Shown: one piece after another, positions 27,701 to 46,036 of the stretch
Layout of the letters: each line of letters begins with the position of its first letter
How positions within the stretch are numbered: position 1 is the first letter of the stretch
From: Marthasterias glacialis
Lineage: Eukaryota; Echinodermata; Asteroidea; Forcipulatida; Asteriidae
NCBI GenBank assembly: GCA_911728455.2
Contig: OU452235.1
Span: forward strand, 10,464,634-10,528,633
DNA: 64,000 nucleotides
Direction of reading: 5' to 3'
Made by a program: the position numbers and the translations under genes
The notes under the pieces: generated by a model
Seen by the model: the letters and a program-made list of their open reading frames with translations, nothing else
Told to the model about the DNA's origin: nothing
The model's database searches: none

Positions 27701-29000
27701 GTTTACTGGACCGCTGCAGAAATCACTGGCCTCGGCCTGCAGTCCAGTGTAAATTTCAAGCCCTGATTTCTACTTCATTGATAAATTAACATTCTGGGCG
27801 AGTTATTTGAACAAGGTCTGGTACAAAATACCCCCAAACATTTGAGGAAATGATTCAAATGATAACAGCGTTAAACATTTTATAGGGGTGTGTATACATG
27901 GTGAGAGCCGGACAAAATGAACTATCAACACTAAATCATACATGACAGAGGTTTTATGTGGAAATCTGTTCATCTTAAACCATACTCAAATTATATGTAC
28001 ATGTAGGTCCATTGCTGAAGCTCTGAAAACTGGTAACTTCTTTAATTTTAATTTTTTTCTCCCCAATGTACAGAAAATTGAGCTCAGAAAAAACCCAACA
28101 ATATACACACATATTCAATCTCAAGGCCTATGATTATTATGTATTGTCATGCCTGATTCAATTTTTGATTAGTTTTGAAGTTTAGTACATACCTCCTGCA
28201 ACTCTCGCACGCACAGCATTGTGAGGGCCACTTGTCTCCCAGTTGAAATAAATCCGAATGGATGTTGCCTGATTTGAGCCTCCACGTACCTCCAATGCTG
28301 CTATATAGTTACCTAATCAAATCATCAATGAGGGATTGCAGTCAGGTTAAAGACAAATAATGTGGACAAATTAAAGTAGCATGTACATTTATGCTGTTTC
28401 ACAATATTTGTGGGGAGGGGGGGATAAGCAAATGCATATTTTTTATATTTTCAAGATTAATTTGGGGGAAGGTGAACCTCCAACTACATGCATAACAGCA
28501 AATGGGACCTTTTCATCTTCAAAGTAATTAGTTAAACAACTAACAACTGTTCTACATGTAGAACATGCAGTGCTTATGGCTGTATAAATATGACCTACAT
28601 GTATGTAATGATTCCAGAAATTACCATACCAGTTTGACTCAGACATAGGAGAGGTTGAATTTCACACGTGTCCCTCCAATTCTAAGATTGGATTCCTTTT
28701 ACAACTAAGCTTTAAAAATAATATTTAAGAGTTGTTTGTTTCTCATGTGAATAGATGTTTGAGGAACTAACCAGCAGCACAGTAAACACCCTGTTTAACT
28801 AGCCCAGCTGTTGTAAAGCTATGCTGAAGTGATCCATGTCCATCTGCTACTCCTCCAACCAAGCTAAACACATTGATACTGTGTTGCAAGGTGGCTACAA
28901 ACATCTGTGTTGGTGATGCAAAAATGGCAAGGGGCTCCTGAGATGGAGTCAACACCTTTGGATCTCCAGCAAACTGATGGCAGGATAACACATGCACCAT
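6707..29000 (-). CDS. HPS3: HPS3, BLOC-2 complex subunit (23 coding exons, complete)
   Basis: HPS3 forms BLOC-2 with HPS5 and HPS6 and directs cargo from endosomes to lysosome-related organelles. Coding exons 5' to 3': 29000-28772, 28312-28193, 27360-26685, 25738-25580, 25393-25272, 24887-24819, 23878-23658, 21901-21759, 20442-20222, 18246-18165, 16790-16685, 16502-16410, 16283-16129, 14958-14926, 14704-14533, 14002-13916, 13102-12998, 11278-11189, 10468-10405, 9801-9554, 8592-8357, 8021-7897, 6870-6707. All junctions are GT-AG, phases match, and the total of 3,720 nt gives 1,239 residues. Matches to remembered vertebrate HPS3 include CISCCP (exon 3), RRF and LHSLQLLP (exon 5), HLTLPYFNMS (exon 11) and FFLPYL near the C-terminus. 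The start has a good Kozak context and an in-frame TAA 24 nt upstream. The protein is longer than human HPS3 (about 1,004 aa), mainly through exons 3 and 20. Exact boundaries of exon 16 (3 nt ambiguity) and the small exons need transcripts. Confidence 0.93.
7121..7232 (+). mobile_element. tRNA-related SINE fragment (family 2)
   Basis: Matches the longer copy at 17,031-17,215: CTTTTCCTGCCTTTTACCTC, GTGGACGCTGGTTC and a B-box-like GGTTCTAATCC, followed by the TTGCATCAG tail. It sits in the last intron of HPS3. Confidence 0.65.
7250..7352. repeat. Short tandem repeat of GCTATAACAGTGA-like units
   Basis: About six degenerate units of roughly 17 bp (ACAGTGAGCTATAA variants) within the last HPS3 intron. 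Confidence 0.75.
7345..7470 (-). mobile_element. Fragment of the AACCAGTTGG TIR element
   Basis: The reverse complement resembles one end of the element at 13,325-13,775, sharing GGTCC-AAATT-CACAATGGC and GGAAACATT blocks and a CCAGC-GGTTG terminus. No coding capacity. Confidence 0.5.
9908..10150 (+). mobile_element. tRNA-Ser-derived SINE, copy 1
   Basis: Starts GGTGTCGTGGCCGACCAGTC (tRNA-Ser-like 5' end and A box). It has a long variable-arm-like segment and the B box GGGTTCGAGTCCC, then a conserved tail TGTCCTTAAGCAAGACA. It is in HPS3 intron 19. Related copies occur at 24,972, 36,425 and 46,958. Confidence 0.85.
10669..11162. mobile_element. Composite hairpin/TIR repeat, copy 4 (diverged)
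   Basis: Hairpin part (AATATGGACTGGCAATGAG to ATTATGCCAGTTCATA) followed by the TIR part ending GAGGTGTGTT at 11,151-11,160. It shares the layout of the copies at 880, 19,005 and 53,749 but is more diverged. It ends only about 27 nt from HPS3 exon 18 (11189-11278). Confidence 0.75.
12311..12338. repeat. Poly-T/poly-G low-complexity tract
   Basis: T-run then G-run interrupted by a single C, inside an HPS3 intron. A (GA)n microsatellite lies at about 12,468-12,492. Confidence 0.8.
13325..13775 (-). mobile_element. AACCAGTTGG TIR element, minus-strand copy with internal deletion
   Basis: The reverse complement aligns in order with 38,042-38,530: outer ATAACCAGTTGACGCTGGAT, then the block translating as HFTHSKTKKGIEYLGIFWLL, then GCACTAAACACGGAACC. 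The HPS3 intron copy lacks part of the right half. Related fragments are at 7,345, 22,090 and 29,795. Confidence 0.7.
15030..15130 (-). mobile_element. tRNA-derived SINE (family 3)
   Basis: Minus strand reads GGACTGGGTAGTTCGGTTGG (A-box region), GGGGTGGCAGGTACAAATC (B-box region) and then a GAACAAAGAAAAATTGACC-type tail. The promoter boxes have mutated (GGTACAAAT for GGTTCGAAT), so it is an old copy in an HPS3 intron. Confidence 0.6.
16849..17031. repeat. G-rich minisatellite (GGGGATCA/GGGGATTA)n
   Basis: About 180 bp of 8- to 10-bp units (GGGGATCA, GGGGAATCA, GGGGATTA) on the plus strand. It lies about 60 bp from the acceptor of HPS3 exon 11 (16685-16790), within the polypyrimidine-side intron. 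The runs of four G could form quadruplexes; on the transcribed-RNA sense strand they are C-rich. Confidence 0.9.
17031..17215 (+). mobile_element. tRNA-related SINE (family 2)
   Basis: GTTGGCTCAGTGGTTTCTTT (A-box-like), GGTTCAAATCCCACC (B-box), then GCATGTGGATTGGGTTTTAA and a CCCCACATCTAAAACTGA tail. It abuts the minisatellite. A partial copy is at 7,121. Confidence 0.8.
17370..17800 (+). repeat. Dispersed repeat, copy 1 (pairs with 61,060-61,480)
   Basis: Shares in the same order CAGATCC-TGTCATTTGATT, GAGGCAAGGTT, TTCAAATGACAAGGATTTATG, GAATGCATTTCGTT-TGCAT, and TATAATCACG-GTGAAATCTGG with 61,060-61,480. No ORF conserved between them, so an interspersed non-coding element is likely. Confidence 0.65.
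19005..19485. mobile_element. Composite hairpin/TIR repeat, copy 2 (most complete)
   Basis: Two modules side by side. Bases 19,005-19,191 form a near-perfect hairpin of about 187 bp (CACATATGGACTGGC to GCCAGTCCATATGTG, with arms containing CCTCTCCTGGTCACT). Bases 19,193-19,485 are a 293-bp element with 14-bp inverted ends TTATAACACACCTC and GAGGTGTGTTATAA. It lies in an HPS3 intron. Confidence 0.88.
20635..21267. mobile_element. TIR element of about 630 bp (AAGCTTGGGCGATAC ends)
   Basis: Ends AAGCTTGGGCGATAC (20,635-20,649) and GTATTGCCCAAGCTT (21,253-21,267) are inverted with one mismatch. The subterminal regions are also inverted (ATCATATTATCG and CGATATATCG). No transposase ORF, so non-autonomous. 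It lies in HPS3 intron 8. The G/C-flanked GGGCGATA end resembles some hAT elements, but no clear target duplication was seen. Confidence 0.75.
22090..22265 (-). mobile_element. Fragment of the AACCAGTTGG TIR element
   Basis: The reverse complement matches the right part of the 38,042-38,594 element (GGTACTAAACC, GTCGAGAAAGC, AGAGAATCTTTGTTC, GCCACCGGTACTCTCA). Located in an HPS3 intron. Confidence 0.6.
24593..24705. repeat. 33-bp tandem repeat, about 3.5 units
   Basis: Units of TGTATCAAGTATCATTATAT followed by CATGATATATTAA repeat nearly perfectly between HPS3 exons 6 and 7. Each unit contains the short palindrome ATATCATGATAT. Confidence 0.9.
24972..25060 (+). mobile_element. tRNA-Ser-derived SINE, partial copy
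   Basis: Only the B-box part and tail remain: TGTGGATTTGAGTCCCAGTG, then CACTTGTGTCCTTGAGCAAG. Same family as 9,908, 36,425 and 46,958. Confidence 0.7.
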
Positions 29001-29033
29001 GGTTGCGATGGGTTTGACGAGTTACAATTAATC
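29001..29033 (-). other. HPS3 5' UTR segment with upstream splice acceptor
   Basis: Just upstream of the HPS3 start codon the minus strand reads a T-rich tract ending GCAACAG at 29034, a plausible 3' splice site. A short leader with an in-frame TAA follows before ATG at 29000. This suggests a non-coding first exon further upstream (above 29.03 kb). I could not place that exon or a promoter. Confidence 0.45.
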
Positions 29034-29794
29034 CTGTTGCAAATTAAAAAAATTATTAGACTTTTACTGAAAGGCACATTTACATCTATGCATCTATTAA
29101 AATTAAAACTAAATGTAGAAGTTGACTGCATTCTCTTGGTTTGTGAATTTCAGTAAGGATTAACGAAACATATGTTATTTTTATAAAAAGTTACAAGGTT
29201 TACCAACAGTTTTTATACAGAATTTTTGTATTATTTGTTAGAATTTTGATATTATTTGTTTACTCAGTGTTTTCCTTTTCTCTTCACCATGAGCCCCTCA
29301 GTGCTAGTTTTTGCCACTAAAAACATTAAAAATGTAAAATTCAGAGATCTACTACATGCTCACAAACTGTGACAAACTGTTTACAAGTAGTATTGGTGGT
29401 TTTTCCATACTGATGAACAAGCCCATTAACAACATGAATTTAAGCATGGCAGTCACTGTTTTTGGTTTTTCTCATGCTAACAAATAGCTTCACGAGCCTT
29501 GCTATACATTAATTACAACAGTAATTAAAAATCATTCAACAATATTAAGAAAACTACTTACTAAAAGCAAGTTGTAAATCATAATAAAGCAACAAGGTAC
29601 GAAACATGTGATTGAAAAAGTATTTAACTTAAAAACTCTATATTGGCAATGCATGTTTTTCCGATTTGTCACTATGACATGTATGAGAAAAATGAGATGA
29701 AGTAACAGTTTACACTCTTTCATTTTAAACATGTCACATAATGGGTCTATGGTATCACATTGACATGGTGTCATCACTCATCTGTATTGTTACT

Positions 29795-29870
29795 TGTTAA
29801 CCAGTTAATGCCGGAAGACGTGTATACATGCCAATATTTACCCTGCCAGAAATCAGATGACCCGCAGACA
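29795..29870 (+). mobile_element. Terminal fragment of the AACCAGTTGG TIR element
   Basis: GTTAACCAGTTAATGCCGGA followed by AGACGTGTATACATGCCAAT resembles the left end of the 38,042 element and the terminus at 13,775. Short and diverged. Confidence 0.4.
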
Positions 29871-30539
29871 TGCCATTGTGTCTTCAAATCCTTCTCTCGG
29901 GTAGGCATTGACATCAGACGAAGAAAGCTCCAAGTTATTCTTAGACCAGTTAACCAAGTCAAAATTTAATTTCAAGTCTTACGTGCACGATTATTAATAT
30001 TAATACTATATTAAGACTAAGATAAGAGGATAGACTTACACATGTACATGTACAGTTACATTACACTACAGCAAACAGAATTCAGAAGGATGATTCTTGA
30101 AACAGCTGCTCAGCCAGTTTCTGCCGCTTGTAATCCTACAGGAAGCATCACAACAAAACAGTCAACACATTTATTACAATGTAAACGTAGGGGGCATATG
30201 TTTCGCGTTATTGTCTCGTTAAAAAATCACTGCATTCCGTGTGTTTTTGTGTATGATCACACTCACAGATCATGCAAGTACATGTAGGTGTGTTTCGTTT
30301 GTGTACCAGACATGCCAGAGCTAGAGCAAGTACAGTACTATAGTATGGTCGGCTGGTGGTGGTGTGTATAACAAGTAGAGCGCCACCAAGTGTCGCCCCA
30401 GCGCCTGAATAGACCATTCCATTGTTGATAAACAAACCGCGCTGGTTTGGCATGGACGGCCAAATGTAGCAAAACGTTCAAGTCTTGTTGACAGACGTTG
30501 TGACCAAATTCAACATTTTTGCAAACTTTTCATTTATAG

Positions 30540-30725
30540 AATATGCATATCATTATTGGTTCGTATGTTTCCAACAAATTCTAAATAATTTTTGAATATT
30601 TCTGGAACATTTTTGTAAACTGTGATTATCTGTTTTTGCTTTGCATTGATGGCTCCCCATAGTTTCTCCATCTTGGTCGGCAAAAACTCAGGCTGTGACG
30701 TTGCAAAAGAAAGGTCTACAGACCT
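30540..30725 (+). repeat. Dispersed repeat, copy 1 (inverted relative to 43,215-43,350)
   Basis: TATGTTTCCAACAAATTC, GTAAACTGTGATTATCTGTT, TTGCATTGATGGCTCCCC, and GCTGTGACGTTGCAAAAGAA then AGGTCTA match the reverse complement of 43,215-43,350 in order. Lies between HPS3 and GABARAP. Confidence 0.7.
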
Positions 30726-30749
30726 TTATCATGCTGCCACCATCTCGGT

Positions 30750-33700
30750 CATAATCCCTGTATCCAATAACAGAAATAGATGCTAATATGCATTGCACTA
30801 AAAGGAACCAGACTATTTGCCCTTCTAGCCTCGGTTTGGTTACATTGGTTTGAATAGGAGAAAATCAAGATGGTCGCACCATGTTAAAGGTCTATTGAAA
30901 GTAGACTAAAGGGGCGTGCGTGCAAAGTAGTCACTTTTGGTGGCCAATCAGCGTTGTTTTCCAGTGCCTCGGGCCCATACCAGGGGTAGGATACAGCGCG
31001 CAGTATACGCTGAGTATACCATGACTGTGTATGAATAAATAAGATATCATTGGAAAGGGGATATATATGGCTTTAACGTGTTACTACTCACTTTGGCGTA
31101 AAGCTAACAAAATCTTCACAAATTTGAAATTAAATCTCGTTGCGTTTTTTATACGCACTGTATAATAGATATAAATTTTTGCATCGGGGATTAATAATAT
31201 TATTCAACAATAATATTCTTTATCCCCGATGCAAAAATTAACAAATGGTTGCGGCACCCGCTGCTAGTAAGATTCGAACTGCCTCTAGCTGCCGGGCAAT
31301 CTCGGTAGTAAAGTTGGTATTAGACATCTGCTCTGGAATTGGCCGGGGTCGTAGATTGAATCCCACCAGAGGAATATACCTGTGGATTTCTTTTCACAGG
31401 ATTCGGGAAAGTAATGAGTATACAGTGCTTAAAACACATTGGTGTATGGGGGGGGGCACAAAAAAACAACAACAAACAACAACAATAATACTCTGATCGA
31501 TGATGAGGATAAAGAAACTGGTTTCAAACCTCAGAGGTCTATACTTAACTACATACAATAATCATACATCTATAAATAAAATGGGCTTTGATGCGAGAAA
31601 CTTGAATTTCTTTTATGTTTAATTTCAATACAACCATGTTATTTAATAAAAACGTAAAGTATTTAAAAAGCAGGTTTGTTTCTTAATTTCTAACGTAAAA
31701 CTCCTTCATTGGTTAAAATGTTTGGTCACCGACTGTGGTTATCTGTTTAACCATCAAACACTCTTTTTCTTGATAACCTACATTTAAATAACATTTCTTT
31801 TGTCCCACAATCATAGTAAGCAAAGCTATTAAAGTATTTGTGTAAGTATTTACAAGTGCACATTACCATTAGGCGCCTTTATCTTTATATATTCGGTTTG
31901 CAGTAACACCATGTTATACACATATATCCACTTAGCTGTGAAGATTGATCGTAAATAAGAACTTGTCCTGCTTTTTAGCTCAGCTCCTACCGTGGAGTAC
32001 ATAGACAAAATAACCAGGCAACTGTATCAGAACTATTTTAACACGGCAAAGTTGGTAAAATTACTTAAAGGCTGCACAAACAAAAGTACAGGACAAAATG
32101 TTTAGTAAACACAATTGACAAAGGATAAAAAATAGTGGACCGGCTATAGACCAATCATTAAAGTAATTGAACAGGTTGCAATGGGGAACGTCTTGATACG
32201 TAAGCCTCTGACCAGCCGCCGCCAGCATGTGTTGTGGTAAACATGATTTAAAGCTCGACTACTTTCGTCTCAAATTAATTCAACCCTTGTAGCTGTATGA
32301 TTCAACCATGATTAAACACGGCAAAGTAGATATCATCACGTTACCGCACACCAAATGTAGTTATACACGTACATTTAAATGTACATCGATCCATGCAATG
32401 CCTCAAATCACTATTATATGCATTTATCCTAAATCACTAAATGTCTATAACAAGTAGAGGGATAGGATATCCTTGGTTACTTACCAGATCAGCATTTATT
32501 CACACTAGGAACCCAAAAGCACACTTAATACAGTGAAGAGTGTTGTAAAAACATATCATGACATCATCAAATGTTCTTGATTGAAATGCCGTCACCTTTG
32601 AGAAGAGTGGATGAAGGTCTTCCGTCTTCTATAGACATTTTTTTCATGAGTACATGTTTACATAAAACACTGAAGCCTAAAAACTCAACTAAAGCTTGTT
32701 TCCATACTTTTTCAAAGTGCGTGCTATGTCTGGAGCTGATGTGCTAGTCCAGAGACCGACTAATGTTTAAAGTAAAAAGCTATTTGAGATAAATACACGC
32801 TTTTAACAATTGCTTGTTTCCCATGTACATGTATTAAGCAAACAATCCAATGTATCTTTTAGCCCCAAAATGAACAAATGTTTATTTTGATAAGTTCAAC
32901 TTGCAGATTTAAGATAATGTAAAACATGATTATAATACACACTATATACTCATAAATAAACAAATTTAATAACATTTAAAGTAACATGTATCTAGCATTC
33001 TAAAAATTTATTTTACAAATGAATGACTAAACAGAATTAACTGAAGAAATAGCTGTGGTTGCCATAGTTTCAGCAGTTTTCTTTTAATTTTCTTTTGCGC
33101 AATGTTGTTTTTTTCATCCGTGTACAATATGTTTTGTGACTTTGGAGCTGACTCTCAGTTTCAATAATGTAGTGAAATAGATTGTGAACATTTAATTGTG
33201 ATGGAGCTTCCTGTCAACCATTTGTACGATTTGGAGCATTTATCAATTAATGAGAAAGTACTTCAATACTTCAGGCCTTGAATTCACAAACTTAACCAAG
33301 GGCATTTGCTGTGGTCACGATTGTTAGTCTCAATAGAAAGTTCAGAGCTTGCCATGTTCATGTACTTTAGTTGAAGCACTATTCTGTTCTTTAATTGAGA
33401 TTTATCAGTGATAATTAATCACTACTCATCGTATGACTCGGGGAACATTTGTGCAGAGAGAGTCCAGAAATATCAAGCATGTACATGTTCACAGGTTGTG
33501 TAAATTAAACAATTTAACAGGTTGTGTCCTCTTATAAAAAAATTACATGTATTTTTGTAAAGGGAGGTATACAAATATTTGATAAACCCCATACATGTAA
33601 GTGCTACTTTATTAAAGGCAAGTTTTCTGAGCCCCAGATGACAGAATGTTAAATTGTACGTGGTTTTGAAATTAACTTTTTGATGAGTTCTTCACTCTCA

Positions 33701-34229
33701 AAATGAAAAAAAAATTGAAATCTCAACAGAGATTAAGAGTAATTTGAAGAAAAAAAGTGTTTTGAAGAACAAAATTATATGCAGTTAAATCTCAAATATA
33801 TCTCCTGTCCACAAGAAAACTACATGTAGTAGGTTTTTGCATGAATAAATATAATTATGTGCCATAGTTACTTAGAATTGCTTCAAAGTGACTGTTTTGT
33901 CAAATCCATGCAACAGAAAACAAGTCTTTATCCAGTCACAGTCATACCAGAATGACATAAGAGCATATTAACAGTGTCCAGAAATGTTGATAACTTCTGA
34001 TCTTAAAAAAATCTTCTTTTTAACAGTACATCAATGTAAAAACATACATTGCAAGTCAGTGGTGAAATGTGACATTGAAAAAAACAAATGTGTAAAGAAT
34101 CCAAACTGATTGGCTGTCTGGCAAACATTGCTGTTAAAGTTGCACAAGCGTTTTAAGAGGAAGGGATTGCAATTGGCTAAGATGAGTATTAATTGTTTGG
34201 TTTCAGTTGTTCATTTCTATATATCTTGT
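30750..34229. other. Intergenic stretch between HPS3 5' end and GABARAP 3' end
   Basis: No conserved exon recognised. Contains an inverted repeat around 31,173-31,237 (arms TTTTTGCATCGGGGAT and ATCCCCGATGCAAAAA) and a SINE at 31,240. It presumably includes the GABARAP 3' UTR next to 34,230. A minus-strand AATAAA at 33,608-33,613 is a possible poly(A) signal. Confidence 0.55.
31240..31462 (+). mobile_element. tRNA-derived SINE (family 4)
   Basis: tRNA-like head with TCTCGGTAGTAAAGTTGGTA and GGTCGTAGATTGAATCCCAC (B-box-like). A tail with TTTTCACAGGATTCG and GAGTATACAGTGCTT then ACACATTGGTGTA is shared with the palindrome at 1,251-1,381. Ends in a G-run and A-rich tail. Confidence 0.7.
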
Positions 34230-41985
<7,756 letters not shown>

Positions 41986-42421
41986 TCACCTCCTCACAAG
42001 CGTAAGCACATTACAATAATACTGTACTACGTCATAGTCATACGTATCCACATCATCCATGTACACACGAACACCCTGCTATCGTGCGTGCATGCAATAG
42101 CAGCCGTATTACCATGTTTATATTTAGGCGTAATGAAAATAGTTCTTCTTGCTGATCTCTCCTTCCCCTTTGCCAGCAAAACACAAATGATTGCTAAAAT
42201 CATAACAACAGGAAAATCTTAAACTTTGTTATTTTACTAATTTATATACTGTTTATGAACACACAATTCATTTCGTTTGTTGTGCGAAAGAATTTCGTAT
42301 CTGGTGAAAATTGCATAATTATGACGTTCAACCATAAACCAAGTTAACGTTTGCCGTCATTTTCTATTTATAGCATATGCTGTATTGCGTGAATGGAGAA
42401 TTCATGATCATGTGACTCGAA

Positions 42422-43060
42422 CAATAGACCGATTGCGCGACCCACGTCACGTGACCTGTAGTAGGTATTTAGTGTAAACAAACACTACGTCCTCCATAGG
42501 AAAGTGCGGTACGGTACACGATGATTGTTGCAATTGTTTATTCGATCGAGGCTTTTCTTTCTTGAAATCTGTTAAAAATGGTCTAGAGAGACCTTAATGT
42601 TCACGATGTGCCAGTAGTAGTAGTTGCACGGATCGTTTTTTAAGCTGAAATCTTCAAAAGAAAAAGCTTTCCCAAACTGTGGGATTCCTTTTGCTATTTG
42701 AAATTCAGCAATTGAGGCTAGGTATAAATGCTCACTTTCCCCAACGTCACTTTTCTCCCTCTGTACAGTGATTTACATTACAAACGAAATAACTGGCAGG
42801 TGGCTACATCGTCGTCGCGGACGCCGGTAGTGCATTAATAAAAAACAATCTCTTTTGTGGCAGAATATTGGTAGTTTTTGAAACAGTAATATGATTGAAA
42901 TCAATGTCACAACATACAACTTTATTAAAAAGGCTTTAACTGGCAAAAAACTGACCGTTGGTGTGATTCTGTCGTTCAAATCAAGTATTTGCACGAATAG
43001 TTTGCCATCAGTTCAGATGACGTTGTACACCCACTAGATTAGTCACGCAATCAGTTTATT
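42422..43060 (+). mobile_element. ATAGACCGATTGCGCGACC TIR element, copy B
   Basis: Left TIR CAATAGACCGATTGCGCGAC and right GTCACGCAATCAGTTTATT (diverged). The interior is collinear with copies A and C (GTGACCTGTAGTAGGTATTT, CGATCGAGGCTTTTCTTTCT, GTCGCGGACGCCGGTAGTG). About 640 bp, no transposase. Confidence 0.8.
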
Positions 43061-43214
43061 CCCCATTTCTATATTGGCTGGTGGCTCGACGCGGGAGAAA
43101 AGGTTTGGGCCAAATTTAACGAAACTGATAAGCGCAGAAAATTCTAGCTTAACAAAAGTTAGAGACTGTCGAACGTTGGATCCACGTTGGATATAGCGGC
43201 TCCAGTTCCTCGTC

Positions 43215-43350
43215 GATCTTATAGACCTTTCTTTTGCATCGTCACAGCCCGAGGCTGGATGGAGAAACTTTCGGGGAGCCATCAATGCAAGGTAAAAACA
43301 GATAACCACAGTTTGTAAAAGGAATTTGTTGGAAACAAACCAACCAATAA
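43215..43350 (-). repeat. Dispersed repeat, copy 2 (matches 30,540-30,725)
   Basis: Reverse complement contains GTTTCCAACAAATTCC, CTGTGGTTATCTGTTTTTAC, TTGCATTGATGGCTCCCC and GGGCTGTGACGATGCAAAAG, as in the 30.6-kb copy. Confidence 0.7.
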
Positions 43351-43379
43351 CGGAATATATTTTCTTTTAATAGCAAGTT

Positions 43380-43775
43380 TCCCAAGATACATAGTCTTGC
43401 AAAATTTCAAATAGACAAAGGAATCACACAGTTTTGGAAAGCCTTTTTTTTTTTTTTTTTGAAAAGTGTGGGATCGCGGTTGTCTGGCTTAAACATTTCA
43501 TCGTGCAACTATGACCTCGTGAACATGACGTTCCTTGTAAAATGTCCGTACTGAAAAGTTCCTTTAATTGGCTTTACAGCCACTGACTCCGGTAAGAAAA
43601 TGTCTCTGCTACAAACTCTGTAATATTTTTCAGACATGTCGAGAAAGAAAATCTTCGATCGAATAAACAAATGCAACAAGTATCAAGTACAACGGCACTT
43701 TCCTACAGAGGACGCTGTGTTTGATGTTTAATACCTACTACAAGTCACTTGGAGAGCGCACTCGGTCTTAGAAAC
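43380..43775 (-). mobile_element. ATAGACCGATTGCGCGACC TIR element, inverted partial copy
   Basis: Reverse complement shows GACTTGTAGTAGGTATTAAA, GTCCTCTGTAGGAAAGTGCC, TTCGATCGAAGATTTTCTTT and further interior blocks of copies A-C; the terminus is degraded (GACCGAGTGCGC). It lies tail to tail with copy B, making a large interrupted inverted repeat. Confidence 0.65.
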
Positions 43776-43815
43776 CGGGTCTGTGTAATATTTGGTTCTA
43801 AAGTCTGTGCAGCCA

Positions 43816-43983
43816 ATAGAGAGGTTCCACGTGGCGTCACCCGAGACCTTTTTCTAATGATGCATGCACAAACAGGCGCTGGAAATCATTCAGCAGACGA
43901 CGTGCCACCCATTGAGTTTGTACACGGCATTACCCAACATGGCCGCCAAACGAACTTTTCCCGTGGTCATGCAACCTCTCTAT
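43816..43983. mobile_element. 168-bp MITE with ATAGAGAGGTT ends
   Basis: ATAGAGAGGTTCCACG and CGTGGTCATGCAACCTCTCT then AT are inverted ends; flanked by A/T. One end-like sequence (ATAGAGAGGTTCCGCAAG) also occurs at about 23,964. The ORF across it is not a gene. Confidence 0.7.
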
Positions 43984-43999
43984 ACAATAATTATTGCCT

Positions 44000-45690
44000 G
44001 GAATAGCGCCCTCTTGTGTATTAACCTTCGGTGACCTGAGAATGCGAGTTTGGGCTGTTTTGCGTGGCAGATACGGACAAAAATAATCGCGATCTCAGAC
44101 TTGAAATCAGGTCTATAACGCTACTTCGGTATGCAGAGTTTCAGTGCATCTGCTAAAGAACATTAGATATTCATCAGTGCCTTGTTGAAACATGATTCAA
44201 ATACCGTATTTTGTTTAAGGTGGACGTGGATGCTGGTGCTTCTTTCCTCCATTGTGTGATTCATGAGTCCTGTTACTCGGATATTTGATCTCTTTCCTTT
44301 TTTTCGTGTACAGTAAGTTTATAAATAATGGAGTATCATTTTCAGACCCGGTCACCAAAACGCCAATTAACTTACCATGTAACTGTGATTATCTTTTTTT
44401 TTAAAAGCTTGTCGTTGCCCGTGATCAAAGTGTTCTGAAACTAAGGTGTACCCAATAATAATGTGGATTTATAATGCGCACAGCTCCACCAAGGCGGAGG
44501 GCAAGACAAAAGTTAGAATACAACTTTAATTTACAAACAAAATAAATGACTTAATGACATACCGGTAGCGTAAGTGAGCACCCCTATTGTTTAATTATTA
44601 CATTCGAATAGATCTCGAAAGCATAACAGTTGATCCTGTCAAGGCAATTTGCCCGTACCAAAGACGTACTGTGGAGCAGCATCTGAAGAAAAAAAAACAT
44701 TTCCCCATGAATGTTGGGATCTATGGTTCACAAGACATAGTTATTGCTGACAGGCGTCTAGACGTCCGTGTGGCAGGTGATTCTCTAAAAAGAGATACGT
44801 CACCCAGACGCGAATCCTTCCGGACCTGGCGACGGAACTCAAGATTTATGCCCCTTGCTTAACCTTTGAGTGTTTTATATATTAGACAACAACAGCGACA
44901 TCATCACCACCAACAACAGCAACATCGTCAACAACAACATCAACTACAACAACAACAACAACAATATTGGACTTATTTTCCACAATGTAGCTGGAAGGAC
45001 ATGCACGTAGGAACCGGGGGCAGGGCCAATGCCCCCATAACTATATGGTGGGGCCGCCCCCCCAAAAAAAAATAGTATATTAAATCTGAATTTTAGAACA
45101 AACAACTACTTTTCATTTTCTTTAAACTGTCCTTAATAAGCATGGAACATTTTTTGATAACAAATTTGTTTCAAAAAAATTGCACTTCATGGGCCCTTTA
45201 ACTGAAAGGTGCTGAAAATTTAAAATATCTGTTGCTCAAAAGATGTTCCAGTGAGGCTTAATGCACTATAGAGCATCAAGCCTTACAAAAATTTGCCGGG
45301 GCCCTTAAGCGGGCCCTGAACCCCACGCCGAACAGGCGTCACGCTTCGCGCTCACAAGCTTGCGCTCACATGCCTTGGACTCCCCAAGAGATTTCATTTT
45401 CTGCCCCTGGTAGAATCATCTTCGTACGTGCCTGAAGGCCAACCAGTAGAGTGTTACAATCCAGACGTGTATGAAGAAACAAAAGCGTGACGACCTCCTC
45501 TGCTGTTTCTTGTGAGATTATACTTATGTTACCTAGAAGAATAACATTTTCTGCACAAAATTCATACGACTTTTAAGTTCACCCATACTGAACAGACAGT
45601 AAAACACAACTTCCAAGTTGGTAGCACAGTTGGAGACTGACAAGTCATGGTCCATGATGAGATGTGTGTGAGATAAAAATACGAGTGGTC
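44000..45690. other. Intergenic repeat-rich stretch, no gene seen
   Basis: Includes a CAA/CAG-type microsatellite (44,885-44,963) that creates a poly-Gln ORF on paper, a short C/A-run at about 45,056-45,071, and GC-rich repeat-like sequence at 45,300-45,400 (GCTTCGCGCTCACAAGCTTG). No conserved protein recognised. Confidence 0.55.
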
Positions 45691-45983
45691 ATTGAATCGA
45701 GATCCAAGTTATAGTATGAGGAATTGTGTTTTTCGGCCTTGAAAGTTGCGACTCATCAATGACCGGAGGTGAGAAAGACAGTCATGCATCTTGTTGCTGT
45801 AAAGTTGGGTGTCATCAGCATAGGAATGGAACTGGATGTTGTAATGTCTGATCATGTCACTCCACCGTACTATGTTTGAAGAGTTTAGGACACAGGACAG
45901 AGCTCTGTGTGACTCCATAAAGAAGGGTGTGACAGTTAGATCCATCAGCAATGGACACAATATGAGCTCCCTCATGAACAGCG

Positions 45984-46036
45984 GCGTAGCTAGGGGGGGG
46001 GGGGGGCGCACGCCCAGTCGCCCCCCCCCCCCACTG
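45984..46036. repeat. G-run/C-run fragment with GGCGTAGCTAGGGG motif
   Basis: GCGGCGTAGCTAGGG runs into poly-G, a short GC spacer, and then poly-C. The GGCGTAGCTAGGGG sequence is a common DNA-transposon terminus in animal genomes; the other end was not located. Confidence 0.5.

Noticed and set aside
43749..44006. 85-codon plus-strand ORF
   Set aside because: Lies mostly across a 168-bp MITE with inverted ends.
44866..45075. Gln-rich ORF (HHHQQQQHRQQQ)
   Set aside because: Translation of a CAA/CAG microsatellite; no conserved flanking sequence.
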